DNA of 64,000 bases. It comes from Nitrospira sp. (lineage in GTDB: Bacteria > Nitrospirota > Nitrospiria > Nitrospirales > Nitrospiraceae). Positions 25,881 to 34,860 of the stretch are shown in pieces. The notes beneath the pieces are model-generated. The model worked only from the letters and a program-made list of their open reading frames with translations. It did not search any database and was not told the origin of the DNA. The stretch spans positions 806,001 through 870,000 of the forward strand of contig CP126123.1 in NCBI GenBank assembly GCA_030123605.1, written 5' to 3'. The position numbers and the translations under genes were made by a program. Within the stretch, counting starts at the first letter, position 1. Each line of letters begins with the position of its first letter.

Positions 25881-25916
25881 AAAAAAACCTCCGGTTCCGC
25901 AACGGGAACAAGAGGT
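25881..25916 (-). terminator. Rho-independent terminator of cbi riboswitch
   Basis: Read on the minus strand, ACCTCTTGTTCC pairs with GGAACCGGAGGT around a CGTTGC loop and is followed by seven T. It lies 60 bases downstream of the aptamer and 84 bases before cbiX, as expected for transcriptional attenuation by cobalamin. Confidence 0.85.
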
Positions 25917-25978
25917 CACAACATGCCACGGGGGCAGGCGCACTCTCCGTTACCGCGCGGAGAAACAACAGCCGCATC

Positions 25979-26160
25979 GCCTCGGGTAGGTCTCCTGGCT
26001 CGTGAGTTCAGAAGGTCGAACCTTCTACGCGTTCCCTCAGCCTTCCTCAACACATCGTTGAGTGGCTGGAATCAGAGGGATCGCTTCTCACTTACAGTGG
26101 CGGGACCGCGCCGGTGTCGCACCGGACTTCCCTGTTATGCCCTTGCGGGCACCCGAGTGA
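25979..26160 (-). ncRNA. Cobalamin riboswitch of the cbi operon
   Basis: The minus strand carries the cobalamin aptamer core: GGGAAGTCCGGTG, then GCGGTCCCGCCACTGTAAG, and the distal B12 box AGCCAGGAGACCTACC. P1 pairs CTCGGGT (26157-26151) with ACCCGAG near 25981. A terminator follows, so high cobalamin would stop transcription of cbiX to cbiA. Confidence 0.93.
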
Positions 26161-26181
26161 CTCTTCACATTCGAATGACGG

Positions 26182-26211
26182 TGTGTACACCCGGCATGAA
26201 GGTGTTGTCAA
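26182..26211 (-). promoter_or_regulatory. Probable promoter of the cbi operon
   Basis: On the minus strand TTGACA (26211-26206) precedes TACACA (26187-26182) with an 18-base spacer. The start would fall close to the riboswitch 5' end. The -10 box is weak. Confidence 0.4.
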
Positions 26212-26277
26212 GATTGAGGGTAGGGCGTCCTCACCATTACGCCGCAATATCCTGACGCTCCAATCTGACAATCACCA

Positions 26278-26515
26278 GCAGGATGTTGAAAAAGTCCGCC
26301 AGCTTTGTTCTCGCAAGACACTGCCGCCTCACCATCTCGGCGGCGTTCACAAGCGTGACGCTCCTTATTGGTCGCGTCGTGAACCTCAGAGGATCAACGT
26401 ACCGCCATGGGAACAGAGCCTGTCTCGGGAGGCTCCGGGTGGGCGGGTAAGAATGTCACGCCTCGTCCCCTCGCATCGCTGCGACCTCGCTGAACGGCCT
26501 TTTTGACCATCCTGC
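26278..26515. repeat. MITE-like noncoding element with inverted ends
   Basis: The 238-base segment starts with GCAGGATGTTGAAAAAGTC (26278-26296) and ends with the near complement GCCTTTTTGACCATCCTGC (26497-26515). The two ends match at 15 of 18 positions, plus the outer G/C pair. No credible gene lies inside. It fills the gap between the cbi promoter and the Cys-rich gene, and resembles interspersed repeats I remember from Nitrospira genomes. No second copy was seen in this window. Confidence 0.55.
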
Positions 26516-26612
26516 GGGTCTTTTCGATGTCGCCTCCGACTCCGCACCATCTGCGTGTTCGGAAGTGGCGACATGGTTCTTCGACGGCCTGCTAGGGGCA
26601 TACCATGGGCCA

Positions 26613-26855
26613 TCATCTCCATCTTCGAATGAACTCACGAAGCTGTTCAAGCTTGCTCGTCGGCTGACGCAGTCCGGACAAACAGTCCTGGCAGAGGCAG
26701 GAGATGGTCGCAGCCTCACCCGGCACCCGCTCCACTACATCAGGAGAAATGGGCGAGGTGAAACACCAGCAGGTCCCGGCGTCAGTAACCATGCCGCACT
26801 TATTACGTCGCCTACAGAGCGGACAGCGGGAAGGATCCGGACTTGAGTCTGTCAT
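26613..26855 (-). CDS. Cysteine-rich CWC family protein
   Basis: This 80-residue protein contains CPLCRRRNKCGM, then GTCWCF and a late CLCQDC, the pattern of the small Cys-rich CWC family that probably binds zinc or iron-sulfur. The start is an ATG at 26855. It is the last gene of the cobalamin-uptake operon, 125 bases after the ferredoxin-like gene, with the MITE-like element downstream. The function of the family is unknown. Confidence 0.75.
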   Translation of the reverse strand: MTDSSPDPSRCPLCRRRNKCGMVTDAGTCWCFTSPISPDVVERVPGEAATISCLCQDCLSGLRQPTSKLEQLREFIRRWR

Positions 26856-26980
26856 CCTGGGTTACCGGCGAACTGCTGGTGAACCAGGCACGCCACCCCC
26901 ACCAGCAGATGTTCTCGAAGAATGGTGCGCCGGCCTTGCATCACACAATTCTCAGCTTGAGGACTGTATATCGGATGTCC

Positions 26981-27958
26981 TCACGAACGCCGCATCGGAA
27001 TCGTGTAGTAGGGATCGAAGCGGCCGAAACCGCGATCGAGTTCCAGCGATTCGTCATAGCCATCGCCGGCCGGAACCAAGACTTTTCTCGCCGCGGTCGC
27101 GGAGATGCCATGCGGGACACGATCGGCGAAACGAAGTCGAGCGCCGTCCACCTCAAGCTGAAAATCTACGATGGAGCCGACATCCGTATAGGCTCGCGAC
27201 AAGAACCCGCCGTGGTCTGGATCAGCTCCGACCAGAACCAGGGCCTGGTGCCGATCATGATTTCCGTTGAACTGTTGATAGGTCGCCGCCATTCGAAGCG
27301 CAAGGAAGCGTCCGCCGGTTTCCCATGATCCGACGACTTGCTTGCGGATCGATCGCCGCTCCTCGGGCAACTCGACCGTCCCTTCAAAACGCCCGATCAA
27401 AAACTTCAGCGGCAGCAATGCCGGCGAGGGCTTTTCGGCCACCTGGTGAGGATCGTAGCGGAAGGGCTCAACGGATTCCGACTCGATCTGCAATGTGCCG
27501 GCCTCGCTCGCACGCATGGTAAATTCGAGTAAGGTCTGCCAGTGAGAGGGCCGGCTGAATTGCGTAAACATTTCATGCTGCATGCCGACGCGCAATGTTG
27601 CGACCGGCGCTTCTTTGCACGGCCCTTGGCAGGCTGTCGATGTGATCCGGCAGCCGATACGTTCAGCTTCCTGTTGCAAAATTGCGGCGCTGCCGTCGAA
27701 CTGCCTTCGCCGGTGACACGGCGTCCCGTCACAAAGAAAGAGGTGAGACGCTCCTTCGTTGAACGACCCTCTCGCGCGATCCAACGAGGCCTCGAATTCA
27801 GCCGTCGTGGCCACCAGCTGCTTGGATTCTGCATAGCGGCACAGATCTCCGACCGTCTCGTTCGAACATTTCCCTCCACTACCCACCATCAACGCGAGAG
27901 TCAGGTCATCGAGCGTCGTGCCGGCAGATCGAGGCGTCTCCTGTTCAGACATGGTCAT
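26981..27958 (-). CDS. [2Fe-2S] ferredoxin-like domain fused to DUF1579-like domain
   Basis: The first 145 residues resemble thioredoxin-fold [2Fe-2S] ferredoxins, with Cys in LFLCDGTPCHRRR and CQGPCKEAP. Residues about 180-325 form a beta-rich domain beginning FLIGRFEGTVELPEE and including FLALRMAATYQQFNG, similar to DUF1579-type lipocalin-like domains. There is no signal peptide. It follows btuD by 12 bases in the uptake operon. A redox step on imported corrinoid (for example reductive handling of the cobalt ligand) is conceivable, but nothing in the sequence proves it. Confidence 0.75.
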   Translation of the reverse strand: MTMSEQETPRSAGTTLDDLTLALMVGSGGKCSNETVGDLCRYAESKQLVATTAEFEASLDRARGSFNEGASHLFLCDGTPCHRRRQFDGSAAILQQEAERIGCRITSTACQGPCKEAPVATLRVGMQHEMFTQFSRPSHWQTLLEFTMRASEAGTLQIESESVEPFRYDPHQVAEKPSPALLPLKFLIGRFEGTVELPEERRSIRKQVVGSWETGGRFLALRMAATYQQFNGNHDRHQALVLVGADPDHGGFLSRAYTDVGSIVDFQLEVDGARLRFADRVPHGISATAARKVLVPAGDGYDESLELDRGFGRFDPYYTIPMRRS

Positions 27959-27970
27959 TCTCCTTGTTGC

Positions 27971-28804
27971 TCAGTCGAGGACATGATTATTCGCCTTCAT
28001 CGTGACCGCATCGTCTGCGGTCGGTTCAATCGCATGAATCAGCAGTCCATTTGTAAACCCATCAGGACGGACATGCGCCGTGACACCGAATACCGATGCT
28101 AGGTGCTCCGCCGTCAGGACCGCCGCAGGAGGACCGTCCGCGACAATCCGTCCGTGATGCAGCAGGATCAAGCGATCGCAAAACCGGCTGGCCAGACCTA
28201 GGTCATGAATGGCGGTCACGGCCGACAGTCGATGCTTCGTCACCAATTGACGGACCAGCTGCAACACATGCAGTTGGTGTGAGAGATCCAGGCTTGCCGT
28301 GGGTTCGTCCAGCAACAGTAGGAGAGGCTGTTGCGCCAGCGCGCGGGCGATTGCGACACGCTGCCGTTCCCCGCCCGATAGTTCCGTCACGGAACGGTCG
28401 GCGAAGGAAGTCACCTTGGCATGCCGCATCGCCACCGTGGCGATCGCCCGGTCGTTCGCTGTTTCGCCCGCGAATCGTTGCCGGTGCGAGTAGCGCCCCA
28501 TCAAGACCATGTCTCGGGCGGAAAACCTGAAATCGCCTGCCGGTGCGGACTGTGGGACGAATGCAATGTGCTGCGCAATCTGACGTTGGCTGAAAGACGA
28601 CAGCGGAGTCTGATCCAGGTACACCTGACCAGCGCTCGGCTCCAAGAGTCCGCCCATGATCGACAGTAATGTCGTCTTGCCCGCCCCATTCGGCCCCACG
28701 ACACCGACGAGTTCACCGGCCTGCACCGCCAGATTGACGGCGTCCAAGAGAGTCCGGCCATTGCTCCGTCGACAGACACCGTCCATTCTCAGCAGTTCAG
28801 ACAT
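27971..28804 (-). CDS. btuD: Cobalamin ABC transporter ATPase
   Basis: This 277-residue ATPase of the BtuD/FecE class has Walker A GPNGAGKTTL (about residue 36), signature LSGGERQRVAIARAL and Walker B LLLLDEPTASLD. It powers BtuC-mediated corrinoid import. The family also serves siderophores and heme, but the operon with btuB under cobalamin riboswitches points to cobalamin. It abuts btuC with a one-base gap. Confidence 0.92.
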   Translation of the reverse strand: MSELLRMDGVCRRSNGRTLLDAVNLAVQAGELVGVVGPNGAGKTTLLSIMGGLLEPSAGQVYLDQTPLSSFSQRQIAQHIAFVPQSAPAGDFRFSARDMVLMGRYSHRQRFAGETANDRAIATVAMRHAKVTSFADRSVTELSGGERQRVAIARALAQQPLLLLLDEPTASLDLSHQLHVLQLVRQLVTKHRLSAVTAIHDLGLASRFCDRLILLHHGRIVADGPPAAVLTAEHLASVFGVTAHVRPDGFTNGLLIHAIEPTADDAVTMKANNHVLD

Positions 28805-28805
28805 G

Positions 28806-29843
28806 CTACAGGACCTCTGTTCGGATGCGATGCCGCTGCAACAGATAGATAAAAAACGGCGCGCCGAGGAGCGCCGTGACGACGCCCAATCGAAGGTCCT
28901 GCGAGGGCACCAATGCTCTCGCCACTAAATCGGCCCAAATCAGAAAGCTGGCTCCGCCCAGAAAGCTGGCAGGCAACAGAGCCCGGTGATCGGGTCCCAC
29001 GAGGAGTCTCACCATGTGCGGCACGATCAGACCGACGAATCCCACGATGCCGCTCACGGATACCGCTGCGCCGGTGATCAATGCCGTCAGCATCAACACA
29101 TGCCGTTTGGTGTGTTGCATGTCGACACCGAGGCTCGTCGCCCCTCTTTCTCCAGTCGCCGCCACAATGTTCAACTCATTGGAAAACAACAGTAGAAAAA
29201 GGCCACCCACCAGGATGGGCCCGGCTGCTAACGCCACATGAGACCATCCGCGACCATCCAACCCGCCTAACAACCAGAACAGCACTTCGCGAAAGGCGAA
29301 AATATCACGGGCTAATGTCAGCAATAAGGACATGACCGCCGTGACGAATGCGGTGACGGCAAGACCGGCCAAGAGCAACGTCGCCAACGGCGTACGGCCG
29401 CCCTGCGTCGAAAGGAGATAAATCGTCCACGTCACCCCTGCAGCCCCGACAAACGCCAGCAGGGGTAATGACCACAAGGCAGTGGCAGCGAACCCGCTCA
29501 TGACCGCAATGACTGCCCCTAACGCCCCTCCGCTGCTCACGCCGATAATTCCCGGATCGGCCATCGGATTCCGAAAGAGGCCTTGCAAGACGGCGCCGGC
29601 CAGTGCAAGCGCACCGCCGACCAGGGCAGCCAGGATGATGCGGGGCAGACGCAGGTACCACACAATCGCTTCATAGGCGGTCTGATGGGAGCCATGCTCA
29701 GATGAGAACAGGCCCTCATTGCCGAACAGCATGGCCGCCACTGCCGGAAGCGGAATTGAGACGGACCCGAGAGCGGTTGCGATGACGACACTCACGACCA
29801 ATAAAATAATGAGCGCCCCATAGAGAATCGACGCACGTGTCAT
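28806..29843 (-). CDS. btuC: Cobalamin ABC transporter permease
   Basis: This 345-residue FecCD/BtuC-type permease has about ten hydrophobic helices, the family motifs LPRIILAALVGGALALAGAV and FRNPMADPGIIGVSSGGALG near residues 70-115, and GIVGFVGLIVPHMVRLLVG near 265-285. It forms the inner-membrane channel with BtuD. It overlaps btuF by 4 bases. Confidence 0.93.
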   Translation of the reverse strand: MTRASILYGALIILLVVSVVIATALGSVSIPLPAVAAMLFGNEGLFSSEHGSHQTAYEAIVWYLRLPRIILAALVGGALALAGAVLQGLFRNPMADPGIIGVSSGGALGAVIAVMSGFAATALWSLPLLAFVGAAGVTWTIYLLSTQGGRTPLATLLLAGLAVTAFVTAVMSLLLTLARDIFAFREVLFWLLGGLDGRGWSHVALAAGPILVGGLFLLLFSNELNIVAATGERGATSLGVDMQHTKRHVLMLTALITGAAVSVSGIVGFVGLIVPHMVRLLVGPDHRALLPASFLGGASFLIWADLVARALVPSQDLRLGVVTALLGAPFFIYLLQRHRIRTEVL

Positions 29844-30799
29844 GGCGAGGTCTCCGGAAATGCGTCCGGATGTAAATGACGCGCGATCGTTTCCACAGTC
29901 TGGGCAATATGATGCGAACTGGTCACCAAGAGGCGCGCCGGGATGCTGTAGACACGCTGATTGCGCAACGCCTTCACATCGCGAAAGGCCGGATCTCTCA
30001 GCAGCGCTTGGCGAAAGCCTGATTCCCAGGTGCGCGAGTATCGAAGCAAGATGACGTCAGGGTCGGCCATGATCACCCGCTCTTGCGGTACGTTCCCTCC
30101 CCCCACAATGCCCATCTCCGCCGCGACATTCACGCCTCCCGCTGCGCGAATCGCATCGTCAATGGTAGTCTTCGCTCCCTGCACCCATCCCGATTCGGAA
30201 TACAGCAAGACGCGAGGACGCGGCAGACCAGCCACGCGTCGCGAGACAGTCTCGATCCTGGCATTCATCTCGGCAATAAGGTGCTCCGCACGATCAGGCA
30301 CACCGGCGCTGGTGCCCATCATCCTAATGAGCGAGCGAACCCACTCGATCGACTCGAACCCTTGTATTTGAACCAGCGGAATGCCCAATGATTCGATCTG
30401 TCGGGCCACGTTCACCTGATGGCTGCCGATGAGGACCAGGTCAGGATTCAACATGAGAATGCCTTCACTGTCCGCATTGACACGTGCGGGAATGACCTTG
30501 GCTTCTTCGACGATATTCGAACTCTCACTGTCGGCAGTCACACTGAGCCCGATGAGCCGTCCCGGAACCAACGCCAGAAGAATTTCATCGCTCATCACGT
30601 TGACGGAAAGAATGCGACTGGGGACCGATCCTTCCTTCACGTGAACGGGAGGAATCTGGGAGGACGACACAATCCGGATAGTGATCGCCGCAATCGTCGC
30701 TCCGAGACAGACCGCGAGCCAGAGGGAACGAGGGGGCAAGGGCCAGCCTCTCGGCGAGGTCCTGACAGAAGGTCGTAGCAATTCGAGCTCAGCAGCCAT
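29840..30799 (-). CDS. btuF: Cobalamin-binding periplasmic protein
   Basis: This protein of about 319 residues is a class III substrate-binding protein (BtuF/FepB type). I start it at the ATG in MAAELELLRPSVR (30799), 8 bases after the preceding stop. An N-terminal hydrophobic helix (LWLAVCLGATIAAITIRIV) without a clear lipobox suggests a signal anchor. Motifs include RILSVNVMSDEILLALVPG, NPDLVLIGSHQ, and ADPDVILLRYSRTW. A frame open further upstream overlaps the preceding gene and is not favoured. Confidence 0.88.
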   Translation of the reverse strand: MAAELELLRPSVRTSPRGWPLPPRSLWLAVCLGATIAAITIRIVSSSQIPPVHVKEGSVPSRILSVNVMSDEILLALVPGRLIGLSVTADSESSNIVEEAKVIPARVNADSEGILMLNPDLVLIGSHQVNVARQIESLGIPLVQIQGFESIEWVRSLIRMMGTSAGVPDRAEHLIAEMNARIETVSRRVAGLPRPRVLLYSESGWVQGAKTTIDDAIRAAGGVNVAAEMGIVGGGNVPQERVIMADPDVILLRYSRTWESGFRQALLRDPAFRDVKALRNQRVYSIPARLLVTSSHHIAQTVETIARHLHPDAFPETSP

Positions 30800-30807
30800 C
30801 GCTTTTT

Positions 30808-31392
30808 CTAGTGGGCAGGGGCTTCGATATCCGCCTCGGATGTCTCCGGGCTCCATTCTTTCGCACCAGGAAGATATTTCTGCCGCATCCCATTCCAGAG
30901 CTGCAGTTTGGTCCAATTCGGTTTCTGCGGTTTGAACCGCTCATTGAGAAAGGGACTAGGAAAAAATATGGTCAGCATTTGCTCATCCGCCCCATTCCAC
31001 ATTCGAAATCCCCAGCTTCCTCCTCCGCAGGTTTTGCTCGTGCTGCGAAAAAAAACGGCTTTGGAAACTCGGCGCATCTGGGCCAGTGCCTTCGGCGTCG
31101 GGCTGGCCTTCGTGCCTCGATGTTCTCCAATGCATAGATGGAAGTGCCAGTCGCCAAAATCCACGGTCAGGTACCCATCCAGCATGGTGATCTTCTTGGC
31201 CGGCGCCGGCACACGCACTTCAAACACGGCGCCCTGAATACAGGGGCCAAACACGATCTGCGACCAGTGGGTCTCGAACAGATCCCTCATCAATGCCAGA
31301 AGCGCATGCTCCGTGGGCTCCATGAACTCATACTCGCAACGCATGCCATCGGTCTCAACGATCTGCTCTGTTTTATAGGCGGCGGATACCAT
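30808..31392 (-). CDS. Conserved protein in cobalamin uptake operon (DUF7676-like)
   Basis: This 194-residue soluble protein has IVFGPCIQGAVFEVRVP, DGYLTVDFGDWHFHLCIGEH and FRMWNGADEQMLTIFFP. I recall similar sequences as a domain of unknown function (DUF7676-like), but hold the number weakly. The Cys and His residues in WHFHLCIGEH are suggestive of metal or cofactor binding. I chose the ATG at 31392 because GAAAGGAG lies ten bases upstream; another ATG overlaps the tonB stop. Its place between tonB and btuF suggests a cobalamin-linked role. Confidence 0.75.
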   Translation of the reverse strand: MVSAAYKTEQIVETDGMRCEYEFMEPTEHALLALMRDLFETHWSQIVFGPCIQGAVFEVRVPAPAKKITMLDGYLTVDFGDWHFHLCIGEHRGTKASPTPKALAQMRRVSKAVFFRSTSKTCGGGSWGFRMWNGADEQMLTIFFPSPFLNERFKPQKPNWTKLQLWNGMRQKYLPGAKEWSPETSEADIEAPAH

Positions 31393-31415
31393 GCTGGATG
31401 TCTCCTTTCTTTCAT

Positions 31416-32609
31416 TCATTGCTGCAGCCCGAAGATAATCGGGACCTTCACGGTCACTTGCGATGATCCAAGCGGTTGGGAGAGGGCCAGCGGTGATGCG
31501 GAGCCCACGATGGCCTTGGCATCCGCATCCAAGCGTCCATTCCCGGAGCTTTCGACCACTCGGATGTTCACAATGTGCCCATCGGCTTTGATCGATGCCG
31601 CAACCACCACCCGGCCTTCCCAATCATTGGCCCGCGCCTCTTCAGAGTACCGTTTGATCTCTTCGATTCGCTCACGGATGGCACCGGCCAACCATCCGTA
31701 ATCCGGTCGTGTGGATTCACCCAAGGACGGCGAACCGGCCGGCGAGCTACCTGGAGCCACCACAGCCTCGCCAACAACTTCCTGTGGACTTTCCGAACCG
31801 ACCGTATCCGATGCCCCTGACACAGGTTCGGCGATCGGTTGTTCCCTATCCGTTCGATCAGTTCGAAGACTCGCTGTAGACCTCTCACCGTCGATTGGCG
31901 CATCGGAAGGGAGAGCGTCGAGAGACGCTTGTTCCATTTCATTCAGACGTACCGTTGATTGCTCAGGAGCACGCGCCGTTATCCCGGAATGCAGACTGCC
32001 CAGCGTCCGCGTTTCGACGGTTCGTTCCTCTCGCACGCTAGACGCCACGATCGGCTTCGTCGAAGCGACGGTCGACACTGATGCCACTTCTCTGTCGATC
32101 GGGCGGCCTTTTCGGAGGACGGCTCCCGGCTCCCGCTCTTCGTGGTTCTCGCGTTCCAACGGCACCGGATGTTCAACCCTCTGCAGCTCAACCGTCTGCA
32201 CGTCCTCAAGCCCATGACGAACCACTTCAGGCCGACTGCGTGTGACTTGTGCCGCGGTCGTTTCCACAATCTTGGTTGTGGAGACTGATCTGGTCTCAAT
32301 CTGTGGCGTACCCCGCATGGGCACTCTCTGCGGGTGAATTCGCTCATGTCTCGGGGGCGTAGCCGGGTGCAAGGCCGGTTGTTGCTCAGGCCTCGTCGCG
32401 GCACCAGGCGCTGAATCCGACGACAATGCGCTCGTCACGACCTGCACATTCCAGCGAAAAGGTTTCGACGGCTCTCTCATTTCGTGAACCGGATAAGCCA
32501 TGATCGCCGCAGCGACGAGGGCCGCATGGCCCACGGCTGACAGGATCCAGCCGTAAGCCTCCGCAAGACCGTCGTCTTTGCTGATACTGCGATGGAAGGT
32601 GACGTTCAT
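31416..32609 (-). CDS. tonB: TonB-family energy transducer
   Basis: This 397-residue protein has one N-terminal transmembrane helix (WILSAVGHAALVAAAIMA, residues about 20-38) and a long, polar, charged periplasmic region of about 250 residues. The C-terminal TonB domain includes GRVVVAASIKADGHIVNIRV and SSGNGRLDADA and ends VKVPIIFGLQQ. It couples the proton motive force to outer-membrane transport, here presumably BtuB. I start it at the ATG of MNVTFHRSIS, 16 bases after btuB. The spacer is rich in Arg, Glu and Pro but not a classic Pro-Lys repeat. ExbB/ExbD are not in the window. Confidence 0.85.
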   Translation of the reverse strand: MNVTFHRSISKDDGLAEAYGWILSAVGHAALVAAAIMAYPVHEMREPSKPFRWNVQVVTSALSSDSAPGAATRPEQQPALHPATPPRHERIHPQRVPMRGTPQIETRSVSTTKIVETTAAQVTRSRPEVVRHGLEDVQTVELQRVEHPVPLERENHEEREPGAVLRKGRPIDREVASVSTVASTKPIVASSVREERTVETRTLGSLHSGITARAPEQSTVRLNEMEQASLDALPSDAPIDGERSTASLRTDRTDREQPIAEPVSGASDTVGSESPQEVVGEAVVAPGSSPAGSPSLGESTRPDYGWLAGAIRERIEEIKRYSEEARANDWEGRVVVAASIKADGHIVNIRVVESSGNGRLDADAKAIVGSASPLALSQPLGSSQVTVKVPIIFGLQQ

Positions 32610-32625
32610 ACCATTATCCCAGCCG

Positions 32626-34659
32626 TTAGAACGACGCTTCCAAACCGGCCAGCGCGAATATGCCTGGATTCGGAAACCCATAGGCTTCCTGGTAGTGGGT
32701 ATCGGTGAGATTCTCGACACGCAACTTGGCTTTCCAATCCGCACTCTCAAACTTGCCGAGCGAATACCAGCCCGACACATCCGCCCGCCAGTAGGCCGTA
32801 TTGTTGACACGGGGCGAGCCCGCTAGCGCAAAATCACGATCCACGCGATCGCCGACGCCAAGCACCATCAAGTTGAGCCCCCATGTCCTGGCCTGGTAGT
32901 CGGCTTGAACATTCCCGCTGTGCTCGGGACGGCGGAGCAGCCGTCCGCCTGGAACGAATAGTCCCCCGAAATTCTGGCCTATACCGATATCCGTTACCTC
33001 CGTCTTGAGATACGTATGCGTGAGCGAGAACGTCAGCCTCGGAGTCGCTCGCCATCTCACCTGGGATTCAAGTCCTTCCGTGTCCGCACCCTGGATGTTT
33101 TGATTCACGCCCGTATTCAGCACGATGAGGTTGGTAAACTCGTTGTGGAACCAGGTCACGGATGCCGTCAGGGTTTTACCGACGATCTCTTGATCGAGAC
33201 CGACTTCCCAACTCGTCGCTTTTTCCGGCTTCAAATTGAAGTTGCCTGGAATGCCGAAGTTGGGAAATCCGATCAGTTCATTGAATGACGGTGCTCGAAT
33301 GCCACGTCCCACACTGCCCCGAAGCTTGGTTCCCGTTTCCATGTGGACATAGGCACCGGACACTTTCGGATTGACGAATTCTCCGAAGAACTCGTTTTCT
33401 TCCACGCGAATCCCAGGCGTGATGAAGAACCGGTCCGCATATACTCCCTGCAATTGAGCGTAGTACCCCATATTCCGGCGTGACAGACCCGTTGCGACAC
33501 TCGTAAAACCCACGCTCGACTGGGACAGCCGCTCCTCTTGAAACTCGACGCCGAAGGTTGCAGCCGTGCCCCGCCAGGCCCCTTCTCCCATCCGCACATT
33601 CGTGTGGTAGTCGAGCATGTCTCGACGTTGCGTGCCGTCCGTCTGGGAAGATCCGAAGTCGGTCGGAATGGGATCTGCGAAATCATAAAATTTGAACCGC
33701 GACTCCATATGTGACCACTGGATAACATGCTCCCACCACGACGTGGCTTGATAGGTCGCGGACGTGCCGAATGAAAGGAGCGTTCGCTCCTGGCCTTGAT
33801 TGGGATCGACCGGGGGATAGCCCACGCCCGAAACAAAATCGGTAGGAAAGTGAAAGCTACTATCGGTGTACCGAAAGTTACTGCGAAACTGCAGCTTGTC
33901 GGAGGCGCGCAACCCGAAATTTCCGCTGAAGACGTTATTGAGAAATTTATTGTTGAGACTGAAGGTCCCGGCGTGATCCAGCCTGGTCCACTCCGCGGAA
34001 TAATCGAGACGGTCAGACGCCCCGCTGACGCTCACACGTTCTTGATGGGTGCCCATGTTGGAGCCGATCCCTCGTCCCATGCCACCCATGATCTCGCCGA
34101 TGACCCTGGTGGTTCCGCTGCCCTTGCGAGTGATGATGTTGATGACCCCGCCGATGGCATCCGAGCCGTACAGAGCGCTCTGAGGACCCTTGATGACCTC
34201 GATGCGCTCCACGTTGTCCGTCGTCAGATTCGCAAAGTCGAATCCTCCGCCCGCGTCGTTCACCTTCACGCCATCGACCAGCACCATCGTATAGTCGGAC
34301 TCGCCGCCGCGTGTGAAGAGAGACGTGGTTCCACCGCGAGATCCTGTCTGCACGATCGTCAGTCCGGGAACATCCCGCAGAACCTCACGCAAGTAAGGGA
34401 ACTGCCGCTGTTTCAGTTGATCGCGCGTGATCACATGGACCGATCCCGTCACCTGACTGACGGGCTTCTCCATCCTGGTTTCTGATACGACGATGGGCTC
34501 GACCGGCACCGCCGCGAGTACGTTCTCGTCCGAGGTAGAAACTGGTGACTGAACCTCTTCCTCCTCTGCGCCGTAACTCTCGTAAGCACACATGATCGCC
34601 ATGAACATCCCCAGGATGATGGCCTTCCGATAGACAGACCTCGACGTACGTGTCCGCAT
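32626..34659 (-). CDS. btuB: BtuB-like TonB-dependent cobalamin receptor
   Basis: This 677-residue outer-membrane receptor has a signal peptide (residues 1-30), a TonB-box-like EPIVVSETR near residue 53 and a plug with TSLFTRGGESDYTMVLVDG, KVND and QSALYGSDAIGGVINIITR. The beta barrel ends in a terminal Phe (LAGLEASF). The sequence type matches BtuB. Regulation by an adjacent cobalamin riboswitch supports corrinoid as substrate. A good ribosome site (AAAGGGAG) precedes the ATG and could be masked by the riboswitch. Confidence 0.93.
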   Translation of the reverse strand: MRTRTSRSVYRKAIILGMFMAIMCAYESYGAEEEEVQSPVSTSDENVLAAVPVEPIVVSETRMEKPVSQVTGSVHVITRDQLKQRQFPYLREVLRDVPGLTIVQTGSRGGTTSLFTRGGESDYTMVLVDGVKVNDAGGGFDFANLTTDNVERIEVIKGPQSALYGSDAIGGVINIITRKGSGTTRVIGEIMGGMGRGIGSNMGTHQERVSVSGASDRLDYSAEWTRLDHAGTFSLNNKFLNNVFSGNFGLRASDKLQFRSNFRYTDSSFHFPTDFVSGVGYPPVDPNQGQERTLLSFGTSATYQATSWWEHVIQWSHMESRFKFYDFADPIPTDFGSSQTDGTQRRDMLDYHTNVRMGEGAWRGTAATFGVEFQEERLSQSSVGFTSVATGLSRRNMGYYAQLQGVYADRFFITPGIRVEENEFFGEFVNPKVSGAYVHMETGTKLRGSVGRGIRAPSFNELIGFPNFGIPGNFNLKPEKATSWEVGLDQEIVGKTLTASVTWFHNEFTNLIVLNTGVNQNIQGADTEGLESQVRWRATPRLTFSLTHTYLKTEVTDIGIGQNFGGLFVPGGRLLRRPEHSGNVQADYQARTWGLNLMVLGVGDRVDRDFALAGSPRVNNTAYWRADVSGWYSLGKFESADWKAKLRVENLTDTHYQEAYGFPNPGIFALAGLEASF

Positions 34660-34701
34660 TCCAATCTCCCTTTAGCTCGAAGGGGTGATGAGACATCTTC
34701 C

Positions 34702-34850
34702 GTCAGTTGGGTCTCCTGACTCGCGGATCACCAAACGTCCGCGCCTTCCCATGTGTCGAAACACACAGTGGCATCTCTGCAGACGTTCTCCCCGCTTACA
34801 GTGGCGGCACCGTGATGGCTTCTCACCATCTTCCCCGGCGCTGACGGTAA
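34702..34850 (-). ncRNA. Cobalamin riboswitch, proximal to btuB
   Basis: The minus strand contains GCCGGGGAAGATGGTGAG, CACGGTGCCGCCACTGTAAG and the B12 box GAGTCAGGAGACCCAACTG. P1 pairs GTCAG (34845-34841) with CTGAC (34706-34702). It is compact (about 150 bases), differs from the other two aptamers, and ends 42 bases before btuB with no poly-T terminator, which suggests translational control. Confidence 0.85.
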
Positions 34851-34860
34851 TAGTCCGATT

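Noticed and set aside
26386-26622. Minus-strand frames in the MITE-like element
   Set aside because: Arg-rich translation across the inverted-repeat element with no ribosome site; best explained as noncoding.
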